This document shows positions 1 to 8,680 of a stretch of DNA of 64,000 bases, in pieces. The stretch is from contig JAFGSW010000036.1 in NCBI GenBank assembly GCA_016934415.1, forward strand, positions 27,571 to 91,570, written 5' to 3'. The stretch's first letter is position 1; each line of letters opens with the position of its first letter. The notes beneath the pieces are model-generated. The model made no database searches and was not told where the DNA came from. It worked only from the letters and a program-made list of their open reading frames with translations. The DNA is from Spirochaetales bacterium (lineage in GTDB: Bacteria; Spirochaetota; Spirochaetia; SZUA-6; RPPD01). A program made the translations under genes and the position numbers.

Positions 1-1
1 C

Positions 2-817
2 GAGCGCGACGATTGCGTCGAGGCGCGCGTGCGCAACCTCGCCGCCGGAGCGATCGAAACCTTCCGCGCGCGCTACCTCGCGGGCTGCGACGGGATGCAC
101 AGCGCCGTGCGTGAATCCGCCGGACTGCGCTTCAGGGGCGGCATCTATCCCGTATCCTTCTGCATGGCGGACTATACCGATCGCACCGGCTGGGGGGACG
201 AAGCGCATTTCTTCTTCACCGAGCGCGGCCTGCTCGAATCGTTTCCCCTGCCCGGCGGACGGCGCCGCTGGAACGTGAGCCGCCGGCCTCATGGCCCGAC
301 CGAGGCGGAAAATTTTCTCGCGCGCGAGGTGCGGCGGCGCTGCGGCATCGGCCTGAAGCCCGCCGACCGGGTCTTTCAGGCATTCTATCGCGTTTACCAT
401 TACCGGGTCGAACGGTATTATCGGGGCCGGGTGCTGCTCGCCGGGGACGCCGCGCACATCATGTCGCCCATCGGCGGACAGGGCATGAACACGGGCTTCG
501 CGGACGCGGAGGCCGCGGCCCTCCTCCTGACGCGCGACGCGAACGGGGAAAAGGCATTCGACGTCTACCATGCCTGCCGTTCGACGGCCGCCCGCGCCGC
601 GCGCAGGAGAGCCGCATTGGCGATGCTGGCGGGAACGCTGCGCGGTCGTTTTTTTTCGGCTCTGCGCAACTCGCTGCTTTGGATTTTCCTGCGCGCACTA
701 TCAAAAAAAATTCCCGGGTATTGTACCATGTTGACCATACCCTGGGCCGATCCGGCGATTCGGTATAGAGACAGAATTGGAAGGACCGCCGGCGGAAAGC
801 CGGAGCACTCAAAATGA
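2..817 (+). CDS. FAD-dependent aromatic monooxygenase (5'-truncated by window edge)
   Basis: The reading frame is open to the first base of the window, so the N-terminal FAD-binding GxGxxG region lies upstream and the ATG/GTG given in the ORF track at 29 is not a real start. What remains is the C-terminal two thirds of a PHBH/UbiH-type flavoprotein hydroxylase: a CDGMHSAVR segment (the usual DG motif contacting FAD and NAD(P)H) and the GDAAHIMSPIGGQGMN motif that binds the FAD ribityl chain. Such enzymes hydroxylate phenolic rings. Its stop overlaps the start of the type III polyketide synthase (ATGA), so the two are translationally coupled; the likely substrate is the aromatic polyketide made next door. 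Family assignment is firm, substrate is inferred. Confidence 0.85.
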   Translation, partial: ERDDCVEARVRNLAAGAIETFRARYLAGCDGMHSAVRESAGLRFRGGIYPVSFCMADYTDRTGWGDEAHFFFTERGLLESFPLPGGRRRWNVSRRPHGPTEAENFLAREVRRRCGIGLKPADRVFQAFYRVYHYRVERYYRGRVLLAGDAAHIMSPIGGQGMNTGFADAEAAALLLTRDANGEKAFDVYHACRSTAARAARRRAALAMLAGTLRGRFFSALRNSLLWIFLRALSKKIPGYCTMLTIPWADPAIRYRDRIGRTAGGKPEHSK

Positions 818-1896
818 TGGACGAAGAAAATACACCCGTTCTCCGGAGAATCGCCACGGCGGTACCGCCGCAAACGTACTCGCAGGAATTCTGCCTCGCG
901 CTCATGCTCGATCGCTACGCCGATGATCCGCGCGCGCACGCATTGCTTTCGAAGATCTATTCCGTCTCGGGAATCGCCGAAAGGCATTCCGTCATTACGG
1001 ATCCGGGCGATTTCCTAACTGTACCGGACCGTCTCACCACCCAGTCTCGTAATGATATCTTTATTACCGAGGCCAACCGCCTTGCCTGCCTCGCCTGTGC
1101 CGAACTCTTCACGGAGCCTTCTTTGGCGGCGAAGATTACTCACCTCATCACCGTCAGCTGCACCGGATTTTCGATTCCGGGTTTCGGTGCGGAAGTGATC
1201 AGGGAGCTTGAGCTCCCGACGGCGGTGGAGCACTATCACCTCGGGTTCATGGGGTGCGCCGCCTCATTCCCGGCGCTCAAGCTCGCCCGGCATATCTGCC
1301 TGGCCCGGCCCGACGCGAGCGTTCTGATCGTTGCGGTCGAGTTGTGTTCCCTGCACGTGCGCAAGAGCCATCAGGCGGACGTGATCGTCGCCAACTCACT
1401 CTTCGCCGATGGGGCGGCGGCCGCCCTCGTGACCGCCCGAAGGGAGGATCATGACCGGTCCGGCCTGCTGCTCCATGACTTCCGCTCACGGACGCTGCCA
1501 CAACACGCGGGCACTATGGCTTGGAAGATCGGTGCCACCGGGTTCGACCTCTCTCTTTCGACCTACCTGCCGGCCATCATCGAGGGCGCTATCGGTCCAA
1601 TCATGGAGGAAATCATAAATGAAACCCGCGCCGAACGTGAAAAGATCGGGCTCTGGGCCGTGCATCCGGGTGGTCGAGCGATCCTCGATAAATTCGAATC
1701 GGCGCTGCGGCTCTCTCCCGCGGCCCTCGCGTATTCACGCGCGATCCTGCGCGACTACGGCAACATGAGCTCCGCCTCGATTTTGTTCGTGCTGAAAGAA
1801 ATCCTTGAAGCGCCCGTCGCGGGTTTCACGTGCGCCGCCGGTTTCGGGCCGGGTCTCGTGATTGAGACCGCCTTGATGGAAAAGACGGCTGGATGA
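814..1896 (+). CDS. Type III polyketide synthase (chalcone/stilbene synthase family)
   Basis: A 360-residue homodimeric-type ketosynthase of normal family length. The catalytic triad of the family is visible: Cys in GFMGCAASFP (about residue 147), His in WAVHPGG and Asn in DYGNMSSAS. These enzymes extend an acyl-CoA starter with malonyl-CoA and cyclise the chain to a resorcinol, pyrone or related phenol. It overlaps the upstream flavin hydroxylase by 4 bases and the downstream methyltransferase by 4 bases, forming a compact tailoring cassette that resembles the PKS/methyltransferase/hydroxylase arrangement of the Streptomyces srsABC phenolic-lipid operon. Starter unit and product cannot be read from sequence; a long-chain alkylresorcinol or alkylpyrone is the best guess. 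A second ATG follows the first immediately. Confidence 0.92.
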   Translation: MMDEENTPVLRRIATAVPPQTYSQEFCLALMLDRYADDPRAHALLSKIYSVSGIAERHSVITDPGDFLTVPDRLTTQSRNDIFITEANRLACLACAELFTEPSLAAKITHLITVSCTGFSIPGFGAEVIRELELPTAVEHYHLGFMGCAASFPALKLARHICLARPDASVLIVAVELCSLHVRKSHQADVIVANSLFADGAAAALVTARREDHDRSGLLLHDFRSRTLPQHAGTMAWKIGATGFDLSLSTYLPAIIEGAIGPIMEEIINETRAEREKIGLWAVHPGGRAILDKFESALRLSPAALAYSRAILRDYGNMSSASILFVLKEILEAPVAGFTCAAGFGPGLVIETALMEKTAG

Positions 1897-2627
1897 AAAT
1901 GTCCCGCTCGTTTCCGCGCGAACGTTCCCGCGAGCGCGAGCTGATGGATTCCTTCTCTTCGGATCCCGATCGGCTCAAGCGCACGCTCGATCAATTCTAT
2001 GTAGTCAACCTGCTCCTTACCCGCGCCCGCGGCCTTTTGGAGCGCTGGTTCATATCCGATATGGCGCGCGATAAAAGCCTCGCCTACACCCTGCTCGACC
2101 TCGGCTCGGGCGGCGGCGATCTCGCGGTCTGGCTCACGCGTCGCGCGAGAAAGCTCGGCGTGAAGCTTCACATCGTCTGCCTGGACCACGATCCTAGGGT
2201 CACGGCGTACGCCCGGGAACGCTGTCGCGCCTTTCCCGAAATCGAAGTGGTCCAAGGACGCGCGTTATACCTCTCCTCTCTGCCGAGCTTCGACTATGTC
2301 TTCGCCAACCACTTTCTTCATCACCTGGCCGATGAAGAGATCGTCGGAGTGATCGAGACGATCGGCGCGCGCACGCGCCGCCGATTTCTCGTTTCCGATC
2401 TCAAACGCTCGCGGCCGGCCTACTTCGCTTATTCCGTTTTCGCGGCCATTTTTTTACGTAACAGCTTTTCGTTCGAGGACGGCCGGCTTTCGATACGGAA
2501 AGGTTTTACAAAAGCGGAATTAGAGGAAATTGTGGCGCTCAGCCGCCTGCGGGATCGCGTGACGCTGCGTTCGATGTTTCCCTTCCGGGTCGTCATTTTA
2601 GGCGCCGACGCGCGCCATCGTGCCTGA
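1893..2627 (+). CDS. Class I SAM-dependent methyltransferase of the polyketide locus
   Basis: A 244-residue protein with the Rossmann motif I LLDLGSGGGDLAVWL (about residues 67-81), an acidic residue after beta-2 (VCLDHD) and a post-motif segment FDYVFANHFLHHL typical of UbiE-like small-molecule methyltransferases. The N-terminus, ending ELMDSFSSDP, resembles methyltransferases found beside type III polyketide synthases. It starts four bases inside the polyketide synthase gene (ATGA), so it is probably the last cistron of the same transcript and methylates the phenolic product. C- versus O-methylation is not decidable here. It ends 12 bases before the convergent UbiA prenyltransferase gene, leaving no room for a classic terminator. 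Confidence 0.85.
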   Translation: MKMSRSFPRERSRERELMDSFSSDPDRLKRTLDQFYVVNLLLTRARGLLERWFISDMARDKSLAYTLLDLGSGGGDLAVWLTRRARKLGVKLHIVCLDHDPRVTAYARERCRAFPEIEVVQGRALYLSSLPSFDYVFANHFLHHLADEEIVGVIETIGARTRRRFLVSDLKRSRPAYFAYSVFAAIFLRNSFSFEDGRLSIRKGFTKAELEEIVALSRLRDRVTLRSMFPFRVVILGADARHRA

Positions 2628-2639
2628 TCACCGCTCCCC

Positions 2640-3530
2640 TCAGGCAAACAGGGCGGGCGCCAGTAATCGCGCGCCGATGAAGATCGCGAAAAACACGTTC
2701 AAGGCGGTGGATGATAAAAGGTTGAGGCGCATCGCGTGATCGTAATCGGCCTTGGCCGGGTCGCGAAAGGCGATCGCCATCCAATGAAAGAAAAAAACGG
2801 CGGGCACGGCGAGAAAACCGAGAAAAAGCCCCGCCGAAACCAGTCCGGAGAAATGCCAAAGATACGCGAAAAACCCGGCCAGTGAAAAAGCCAGAATGAT
2901 CGCGGAAAATATAAACGTGCCCCTGATTCCGAGAACCAGGCTCAAGGTGAGGTCGCCGCGCTTGCCGTCCTCCTCGTGCTGGTAAATCTGCGTCATGGGA
3001 TAAAAGGAGAAGAGGAAAACAACGGCCAACAGCGCCCCCCACAACGCTTTTACGGTCAACGGCAAAAGCGAAGGCGCCGCCTCCACCCCATACAAAGTCA
3101 TGAGAAAACCCATTCCGCCGGGGACGAGGGCCGTACCGAGAAGGCCGGTCAACGGGTATTTTTTCAAGCGCAGCTTGTCCCAGGAATACGCCTTGGAGCA
3201 CAGGCCGTAAATGAAAACGGAGAGCGAGAATTCCCAGCCGATCAGGAATCCCAAGCCCACGGCCGCGGCGTCCAGGAGGAGCGATATCGGGAGCAGGTCC
3301 TTGTGCACCCGCGGCGGCCGCTTGACCCCGCCGATGCTGTCGGTGTCCCGGTCGTAATATGAATTGAACGAATTGGAGGCCGGATAGAGCAGAAAGTGCA
3401 AAATGAAAAAGACGAGCAGGGCTTTCCAGAGCACGGGCTGTTGCGCCGCGCACAGCCCGAACAGGTATACGGGTAAAAGAAAATACGAAAAAGGAACACG
3501 GAGCAATACGAGTGTCGAGCGAGAAATCAT
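2640..3530 (-). CDS. UbiA-family prenyltransferase, integral membrane
   Basis: About 296 residues with several hydrophobic helices. The first Asp-rich motif is NSFNSYYDRDTDSIGG (an N-x3-D-x3-D pattern) and the second region reads YQHEEDGKRGDLTLSL, together the Mg-diphosphate binding sites of UbiA enzymes, which transfer a prenyl chain to an aromatic ring. The ORF track extends 28 codons further upstream, but that stretch looks non-coding; I chose the ATG at 3530, preceded by GGTGA. It is convergent with the type III polyketide operon, so it may prenylate that product, or it may act in quinone or other lipid synthesis. Family assignment is solid; the link to the polyketide is inference from position. 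Confidence 0.85.
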   Translation of the reverse strand: MISRSTLVLLRVPFSYFLLPVYLFGLCAAQQPVLWKALLVFFILHFLLYPASNSFNSYYDRDTDSIGGVKRPPRVHKDLLPISLLLDAAAVGLGFLIGWEFSLSVFIYGLCSKAYSWDKLRLKKYPLTGLLGTALVPGGMGFLMTLYGVEAAPSLLPLTVKALWGALLAVVFLFSFYPMTQIYQHEEDGKRGDLTLSLVLGIRGTFIFSAIILAFSLAGFFAYLWHFSGLVSAGLFLGFLAVPAVFFFHWMAIAFRDPAKADYDHAMRLNLLSSTALNVFFAIFIGARLLAPALFA

Positions 3531-3662
3531 CGGGTCACCATGAGCGAATATAACGAGGCACGATGGGAGTGACAAGCCGGACCCCGTTATTCCTGCCTTA
3601 AGCGCGTGCCGCACCTAGGATTTTCCCCATTCCCGGGCACTCACCTCACCGCTTTCTCAAGC

Positions 3663-5222
3663 TCATTTGCCTTTACGCTTCGCGAAGACCGCCTTGAGGG
3701 CGGCGGGCTTGTCGAAGGCCATGGAGAATTCCGCCGCGATCGAGACGATCCGCGTCCCCTCCGTCCAGCGCGTGAAGGAGTAGCCCGCGGCGGGGACGGC
3801 TTCCAGACGCGGCGGCCGACAACATGGCCTCAAGGGTGGCAGTGTCGCCTGCGACTGCGGTGTACTTCCCGGCGATGTCGTCCCATTCGACCAGGTCCAC
3901 ACCGTCCTTCCCATTGAGCCCGGCGTGGCCCTTGAGGCATTGCTCGTCGTAGCGCTCGCGCAGGTTGATGAGGCCCCAATACTCGCCGTTCAGGTACATG
4001 ACGACGGGCGTGTAGGCCTGGAGATCGAAGTCGACCCGGCCGCGTAGGACCTCCTGGATGATGGCGTCGCGCGCTAAGCCGCCGTACTCGCTCCGTGCGA
4101 TCACCGCCAGGGACTTCATGTCGAAGTTGCGGCTGAGCTTGCCCACGACCTTGACGCCGGCCCCCTGGGCGAACCTCAGGACGCCCCCTCGTCGAAATAC
4201 TCGAAGAAGACCGGCCGCTCCCAGTCCCGGTTCCAATTGGCCGTGAGCGGCTTGCCCCTGAAGGTCGTCTCCAGGCCATTGCGCCCCTGAATGTAAATGC
4301 CCGTCTCGGCGCCGAAGAATCCGGCCGGCTCGGTCATGAGGGAGACAACCGGCAGATCCGGCTTTCTCATGCCGATGAAGTAGCTCGAGGCGGCGGAGAC
4401 GCTGGGCAGGTAACCGGCCTGGAATACCTTGGCTTTGACGATGAAGCCGAAGTCCCGTTCGCCCGAGTAGCGGTCCGTAGGGTAGGAGAGGCTGTCGGGG
4501 AAGCGGTAGTGCTGAATGCCGGTTCCATCCTCGCGGTTATTGCCGTATTTTTGCGTGGTCCGCCTGGCCCTGGCGGCGACGAGGGGGGTTGAATAGACGG
4601 GAGCGGCCTCGGTCGGCTCCGAACCGTCAAGGGTGTAGCGGACGACCGAGCCGGGGAGGTCGGAGACGATGGAGACGAGCTGATTTTCCGAGTAAAACCC
4701 GCCCGGGGGCGAGAAGCGGGGCGGGGCCGCCTCGCCCGAGAGTCCGGTCGCCTGATTGGCCGAACCCGGCGTCGGGTTCTCGAAAATGACCAGGCGGTTC
4801 CCCGGCCCGGAAGCGCGGCCGAAGGAACAGCCGGGACGGAGCGCGGGCAGCTTGAGCGAGTCGACCAGTCCCTTGTCGGGCGCGCGCAGCCATATCGTCT
4901 CGCCTTCCGAAGAAAGTAAAAAAGAAGCCCGCAATCCACGGCCCTCCCCGCCGCACTGAATGAGGAGGTATCCTCCCTTGGCGACGGCGGTGCCCCGCGG
5001 GATCGTCCAGCCCCCTTTCTTCGATTTCTTGTCCGAGAGGGTATAACCGCCCAGATCGACGGGCGTTGCGCCCAGGTTGCGGAGCTCGATCCAGTCCGAG
5101 GCCGATCCCCTTCCCACGACACGGCCGCTGGAGCTCAGGGCCTCGTTGATGACGACCTGAGCGTTCGATAAAACTGGAGTCGCGAGGAGAAAGAATGCGA
5201 GAACCGTTGTTCTGGCTTTCAT
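3663..5222 (-). pseudogene. Broken CotH-like/lamin-tail secreted protein with two frameshifts
   Basis: Reading from 5222, a signal peptide (MKARTTVLAFFLLATPVLSNA) is followed by a lamin-tail domain (VVINEALSSSG...DWIELRN...GYTLSD), a chitobiase-type repeat (YTLDGSEPTEAAPVYSTP) and the start of a CotH domain. At about 4190 the frame is lost in a run of five G; one more G would restore DEGGVLRFAQG. The next frame (4236-3673 in the track) carries further CotH sequence, including the hallmark YLNGEYWGLINLRERYD. Near 3800 the frame shifts back to the first one, giving a C-terminal InlB-like repeat (AAGYSFTRWTEG...LKAVF). The CotH core also seems to lack part of its middle and its C-terminal half. 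An intact ancestor would be a large secreted surface protein. An SD (GGAGGG) precedes the ATG. Sequencing error could explain one shift but hardly the missing core. Confidence 0.75.
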
Positions 5223-5353
5223 GGGAAAACCCTCCGGAGAACCGCGGCCTTCCGCCCAGCATAACCGATGGGCTCCACCGCATCCAGGCTCCTTACGGAA
5301 TCCGATAGGAAAGGTTATTCACTGCGCCCTGATTGCCGGCACTGAGGCACACG

Positions 5354-6691
5354 TCACTCCGGCTTGAAGGCGAGCCGCACCGCGTCCTGGAGGACGGCCG
5401 CTCCGAGCCAGCCCGGCGTATCGGTCACCGGTCCGATGATTCTCTCAAACCCGAGTTCCTGCGCGGTCTTGAGCCGTTTCTCCGCCTGCCGTATCATCCT
5501 GATCTCTCCGGCCAGGCTCACCTCGCCGCAGACTGCCGTCCGCACCGGGAACGGCACTCCCAGTCGCGCCGAATACAGCGACAGGCAAAGCGGCAGCTCG
5601 ATCCCCACCTCGCGGATCTGCAAACCGCCCGCCACGTTCACGTACGAGTCGTGGTTGGCGAAGGAGATTCCGCAGTACTTCTCGATCACGCCGACCGCCT
5701 TCCATACCAGCCGCGGATCGATGCGGTCCGAGAACACCCGCGGCAGGCCGCCCTTGGCGGGCGCGGCCAGACTCTGCAACTCCACGAGGAGAGCGCGCGA
5801 CCCCTCGATGAGCGGCGCCACCACGATACCGGGTGGAAGCGCCCCGGACCGCTTTTGCAGGAAGAGCTCGTTTGCGTTCTTGATCTGTTCGAGCCCGTCC
5901 TCGTTCATGCGGAAAATGCCGATCTCGTCTACGCTCCCGAAGCGGTTTTTCACGGCGCGCAGGAAGCGGAGGTCCTGGTCGGAGGCCTCGAACTGGAGCA
6001 CGGTGTCCACCAGATGCTCAACCACCTTGGGCCCGGCGATGGCGCCTTCCTTGGTGACGTGGCCCACCAGGAAAAGCGTGGTGCGATGGAGCTTGGCCCA
6101 GTCGGAGAGCTCCTGGACGGCGTACTTCATCTGGTTGACCGTGCCCGGCACCGGCCCCAGGTCGGTACTCTTCAGTGTTTGGATCGAGTCGATGACGACG
6201 AGTACGGGCTTGACCGCTTCAAGCACGCGCCGAAGCGAATCGAGGTCGGTCTCGGTGCAGATTTCGATCCGCTCGGAGAGCGCGCGGATCCGGCCGGCGC
6301 GCAGCTTGATCTGTTCGGGCGACTCCTCGCCCGAGACGAGGAGTACCCGTCCCGGGGATTGGACGCCGGCCGCGACCTGAAGCATGAGCGTCGACTTGCC
6401 GATGCCCGGCTCCCCGCCCAGAAGGACGGTCGAGCCCCGGACGATGCCCCCGCCCAGGACCCGGTTCACCTCGGGGAGCCCCGAATCGAAGCGCACATCC
6501 TCCCGATCCTCCACACGCGTCAGCGGGATGGTGGCCGGCGCGGCGCCGGTCTCACTCTTCTTCTTCACCGGCGAGGGGCCGGCCGCGAAGGTGTTCCATT
6601 CACCGCAGGCCGGGCATCGTCCCAGCCACTTGGGCTCGGTATGGCCGCACGCGCCGCAGATGAACATCGTTTTGTCCTGTTTTCCCGCCAT
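5354..6691 (-). CDS. radA: DNA repair protein RadA (Sms)
   Basis: About 445 residues. Order of domains: N-terminal C4 zinc finger (CGACGH...CPACGEW), RecA-like ATPase with Walker A GGEPGIGKST and the RadA-specific KNRFGS motif (AVKNRFGSVDEIGIF), and a C-terminal Lon-like domain (SYVNVAGGLQIREVGIELPL). RadA drives branch migration of recombination intermediates together with RecA. The track ORF begins 18 codons earlier; I chose ATG 6691 because MAGKQDKT-MFICGACGH matches the usual short lead before the zinc finger. No convincing SD is seen. It lies 126 bases downstream of the D-LDH fusion gene on the same strand. Confidence 0.95.
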   Translation of the reverse strand: MAGKQDKTMFICGACGHTEPKWLGRCPACGEWNTFAAGPSPVKKKSETGAAPATIPLTRVEDREDVRFDSGLPEVNRVLGGGIVRGSTVLLGGEPGIGKSTLMLQVAAGVQSPGRVLLVSGEESPEQIKLRAGRIRALSERIEICTETDLDSLRRVLEAVKPVLVVIDSIQTLKSTDLGPVPGTVNQMKYAVQELSDWAKLHRTTLFLVGHVTKEGAIAGPKVVEHLVDTVLQFEASDQDLRFLRAVKNRFGSVDEIGIFRMNEDGLEQIKNANELFLQKRSGALPPGIVVAPLIEGSRALLVELQSLAAPAKGGLPRVFSDRIDPRLVWKAVGVIEKYCGISFANHDSYVNVAGGLQIREVGIELPLCLSLYSARLGVPFPVRTAVCGEVSLAGEIRMIRQAEKRLKTAQELGFERIIGPVTDTPGWLGAAVLQDAVRLAFKPE

Positions 6692-6817
6692 GAAGATATT
6701 CTGCCGGTTTCGAATGGACAGGGCAAGGGGGAATGATGGACGCATCTCCGCCTATGCTTAAAAAGTCTGAGTCTTCATTCATATTCCCGGTGAAACGAGA
6801 AGGGCCCGCGAGCGGGA

Positions 6818-8332
6818 TCACGATTTCCCTTCATTCGGCTTGCCGCCACCTTTGGAAGCGCCGCTTTTGGGAAGCACGGCGTTTGTCAGCTCGTTCAGGC
6901 GCCTGCCGGATTCGAACTCCGCCAGGCTCTCCAGGGTGACGCGGGCGATTTCGGCGAGGGCTTCCCGCGTAAGGAACGCCTGGTGGCTCGTGATGATGAC
7001 ATTATTGAAAGTCATGAGCCTCGCCAGGACGTCGTCGGTAATGATCCGGTCCGAACGGTCCTCGAAGAAGTACCCCTCTTCCTCCTCATAGACATCGAGG
7101 CCGGCGGCCCCGATTTTTTCCGCTTTCAAGCCCTCAATGAGCGCGGCCGTATCGATAAGCGCTCCCCGGCTGGTGTTGATGAGGATGACGCCGGGTTTCA
7201 TCAAGCCTATGGTGCGGCCGTTTATAAGATGGCGGGTTTCTGTCATAAGGGGGGCGTGCAGGCTGATGACGTCCGAACGGGAGAGGAGCTCCTCGAGGGA
7301 CACGTAGGCAAGGCCCGAGGCGGAGGCGAATTCCTCGTCGTGGAGGGCGTCGTGGCCGAGCACGGTCATGCCGAAACCCCGGAGGACGGCCGTCAGGCAT
7401 TTGCCGATCTTGCCGACACCGACGATACCGGCGGTTTTTCCGAAGAGATCGAAGCCTACCAGGCCGGAGAGCGAAAAGTTGCCCTCCCGGACGCGATTGT
7501 AGGCCCGGTTGATTTTCCGGTTCAGGGCCAGGAGCAGGGCCGCGGCATGCTCGGCCACGGCGTGCGGCGAATAAGCGGGCACGCGGGTGACGCTCAGACC
7601 GAGGTCGCGGGCGGCCTCGACATCGACGTTATTGAATCCCGCGCAACGCAGGGCGATGAGCTCCACTCCCTGGCGCTTCAGCTCCTCGAGCACCGGACGG
7701 CTCACATCGTCGTTGACGAAAGCGCAGACGGCCTTGAATCCGGAGCAGAGGAACGCGGTTTCCAGGCCGAGCCGCGGCTCGAAATAATGGAGGGCGAAAC
7801 GGCCGCGGTTGGCAGCCTCGAACGCCTCCCGTGTGTACGGCTTGGTGTCGAAGACCGCCGCCTTCAGGCGCCGGTCGAGCTCCGGCGACAGGAGTTGGGC
7901 GACGGTGCGGGTTTCGGAACGAAGCTGGCGGCTCAAATGGGCGAGCAGCCGGCGGGCCAGATCGACGTTCCGGGACAGAATTTCCTGAAAGGTGTTCTTG
8001 TCCAGTCTGAAAAGTTCGACGTTTCCCTTGGCACGAAGGGTGGCCGAGCGGACGTCCTCGTCGAACAGACTCATGACACCGGCCACCTCGCCGCTGCGGA
8101 GGACGGTGATCTCCACCTCGGCGCCGCCGGGCCCCTGTTTCGTGACGGCGACCTCCCCCGTGACGATGACGAACATTTCCTCCCCGGGATCGCCGTCGCG
8201 GCAGATGACGTCGTCCCGTTTATAATAAACTTGATCCAGCTTCTGCGAGATGAGCGCCAGCGATTCGGGATCCAGTCCCGCGAAAATTTCCGCCTTTTTC
8301 AGCAATTCCGAAAGATCGATTCCGTTCTTCAT
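6818..8332 (-). CDS. Cyclic-nucleotide-binding domain fused to D-lactate/2-hydroxyacid dehydrogenase
   Basis: A 504-residue two-part protein. Residues about 10-140 form a CRP-type cyclic nucleotide-binding domain (GDPGEEMFVIVTGEV, then GEVAGVMSLFDEDVRSATL). Residues about 158-490 are a full D-isomer 2-hydroxyacid dehydrogenase of the LdhA type: NAD-binding GVGKIGK, and the catalytic Arg (LRCAGFNNVD), Glu (VYEEEEGYFF) and His (ITSHQAFLT). The enzyme part should reduce pyruvate to D-lactate with NADH in the cytoplasm. The binding cassette keeps the phosphate-contacting Arg (VRSA) but where CRP has the ribose-contacting Glu of GELGL this protein seems to have Val, so cAMP binding is doubtful. 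There is no DNA-binding domain. The SD GAAAGG precedes the ATG. Confidence 0.88.
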   Translation of the reverse strand: MKNGIDLSELLKKAEIFAGLDPESLALISQKLDQVYYKRDDVICRDGDPGEEMFVIVTGEVAVTKQGPGGAEVEITVLRSGEVAGVMSLFDEDVRSATLRAKGNVELFRLDKNTFQEILSRNVDLARRLLAHLSRQLRSETRTVAQLLSPELDRRLKAAVFDTKPYTREAFEAANRGRFALHYFEPRLGLETAFLCSGFKAVCAFVNDDVSRPVLEELKRQGVELIALRCAGFNNVDVEAARDLGLSVTRVPAYSPHAVAEHAAALLLALNRKINRAYNRVREGNFSLSGLVGFDLFGKTAGIVGVGKIGKCLTAVLRGFGMTVLGHDALHDEEFASASGLAYVSLEELLSRSDVISLHAPLMTETRHLINGRTIGLMKPGVILINTSRGALIDTAALIEGLKAEKIGAAGLDVYEEEEGYFFEDRSDRIITDDVLARLMTFNNVIITSHQAFLTREALAEIARVTLESLAEFESGRRLNELTNAVLPKSGASKGGGKPNEGKS

Positions 8333-8347
8333 GTAATTACCTTTCTT

Positions 8348-8357
8348 CCCTTAAGGG
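8348..8357. promoter_or_regulatory. Palindrome CCCTTAAGGG upstream of the D-LDH fusion gene
   Basis: A perfect 10-base palindrome about 16 bases before the D-LDH start codon. It could be an operator, or chance; nothing else supports a regulator. Confidence 0.2.
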
Positions 8358-8635
8358 TAAAAAGAAACATGGAACCGGTCAAGTTTTCAACCGGCTGCGA
8401 AGACGCCCGACGGTATGGCGCGTCATGAGCTCCGGGGGGAACCGCTTCATTTGATGAGCATGAGTTGAAATCCTGCAATCCAATCAGAAGCACAGCAAAA
8501 ATTCTGAACGAATAAGGAAAAAGGGAGAGACGCGTGCGCGTCATTGAAATTATCCGAGAACTACGCCCCGATCGACAACCGAATTTTCAGAAGCGTGCCA
8601 AAGATAAAAACCGATCACTGAATCTTCTGTTTTAA

Positions 8636-8664
8636 TTGCATTGGTTCTAGTAAAACGGTACACT
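8636..8664 (+). promoter_or_regulatory. Sigma70-type promoter for the 8681 gene
   Basis: TTGCAT, a 17-base spacer, then TACACT. Transcription would start around 8671, leaving only about ten bases before the ATG at 8681. Confidence 0.55.
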
Positions 8665-8680
8665 GGGTGACGAATAGGCG

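Larger units (their letters stand above)
8333..8680. other. Divergent intergenic region, no gene
   Basis: 348 bases between the D-LDH fusion (minus) and the 8681 envelope gene (plus). It contains a perfect 10-base palindrome CCCTTAAGGG at 8348-8357, just upstream of the D-LDH ribosome-binding site, and a sigma70-like promoter for the plus-strand gene. No further coding signal was found; the track ORF at 8329-8544 lacks homology I can recognise. Confidence 0.5.
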
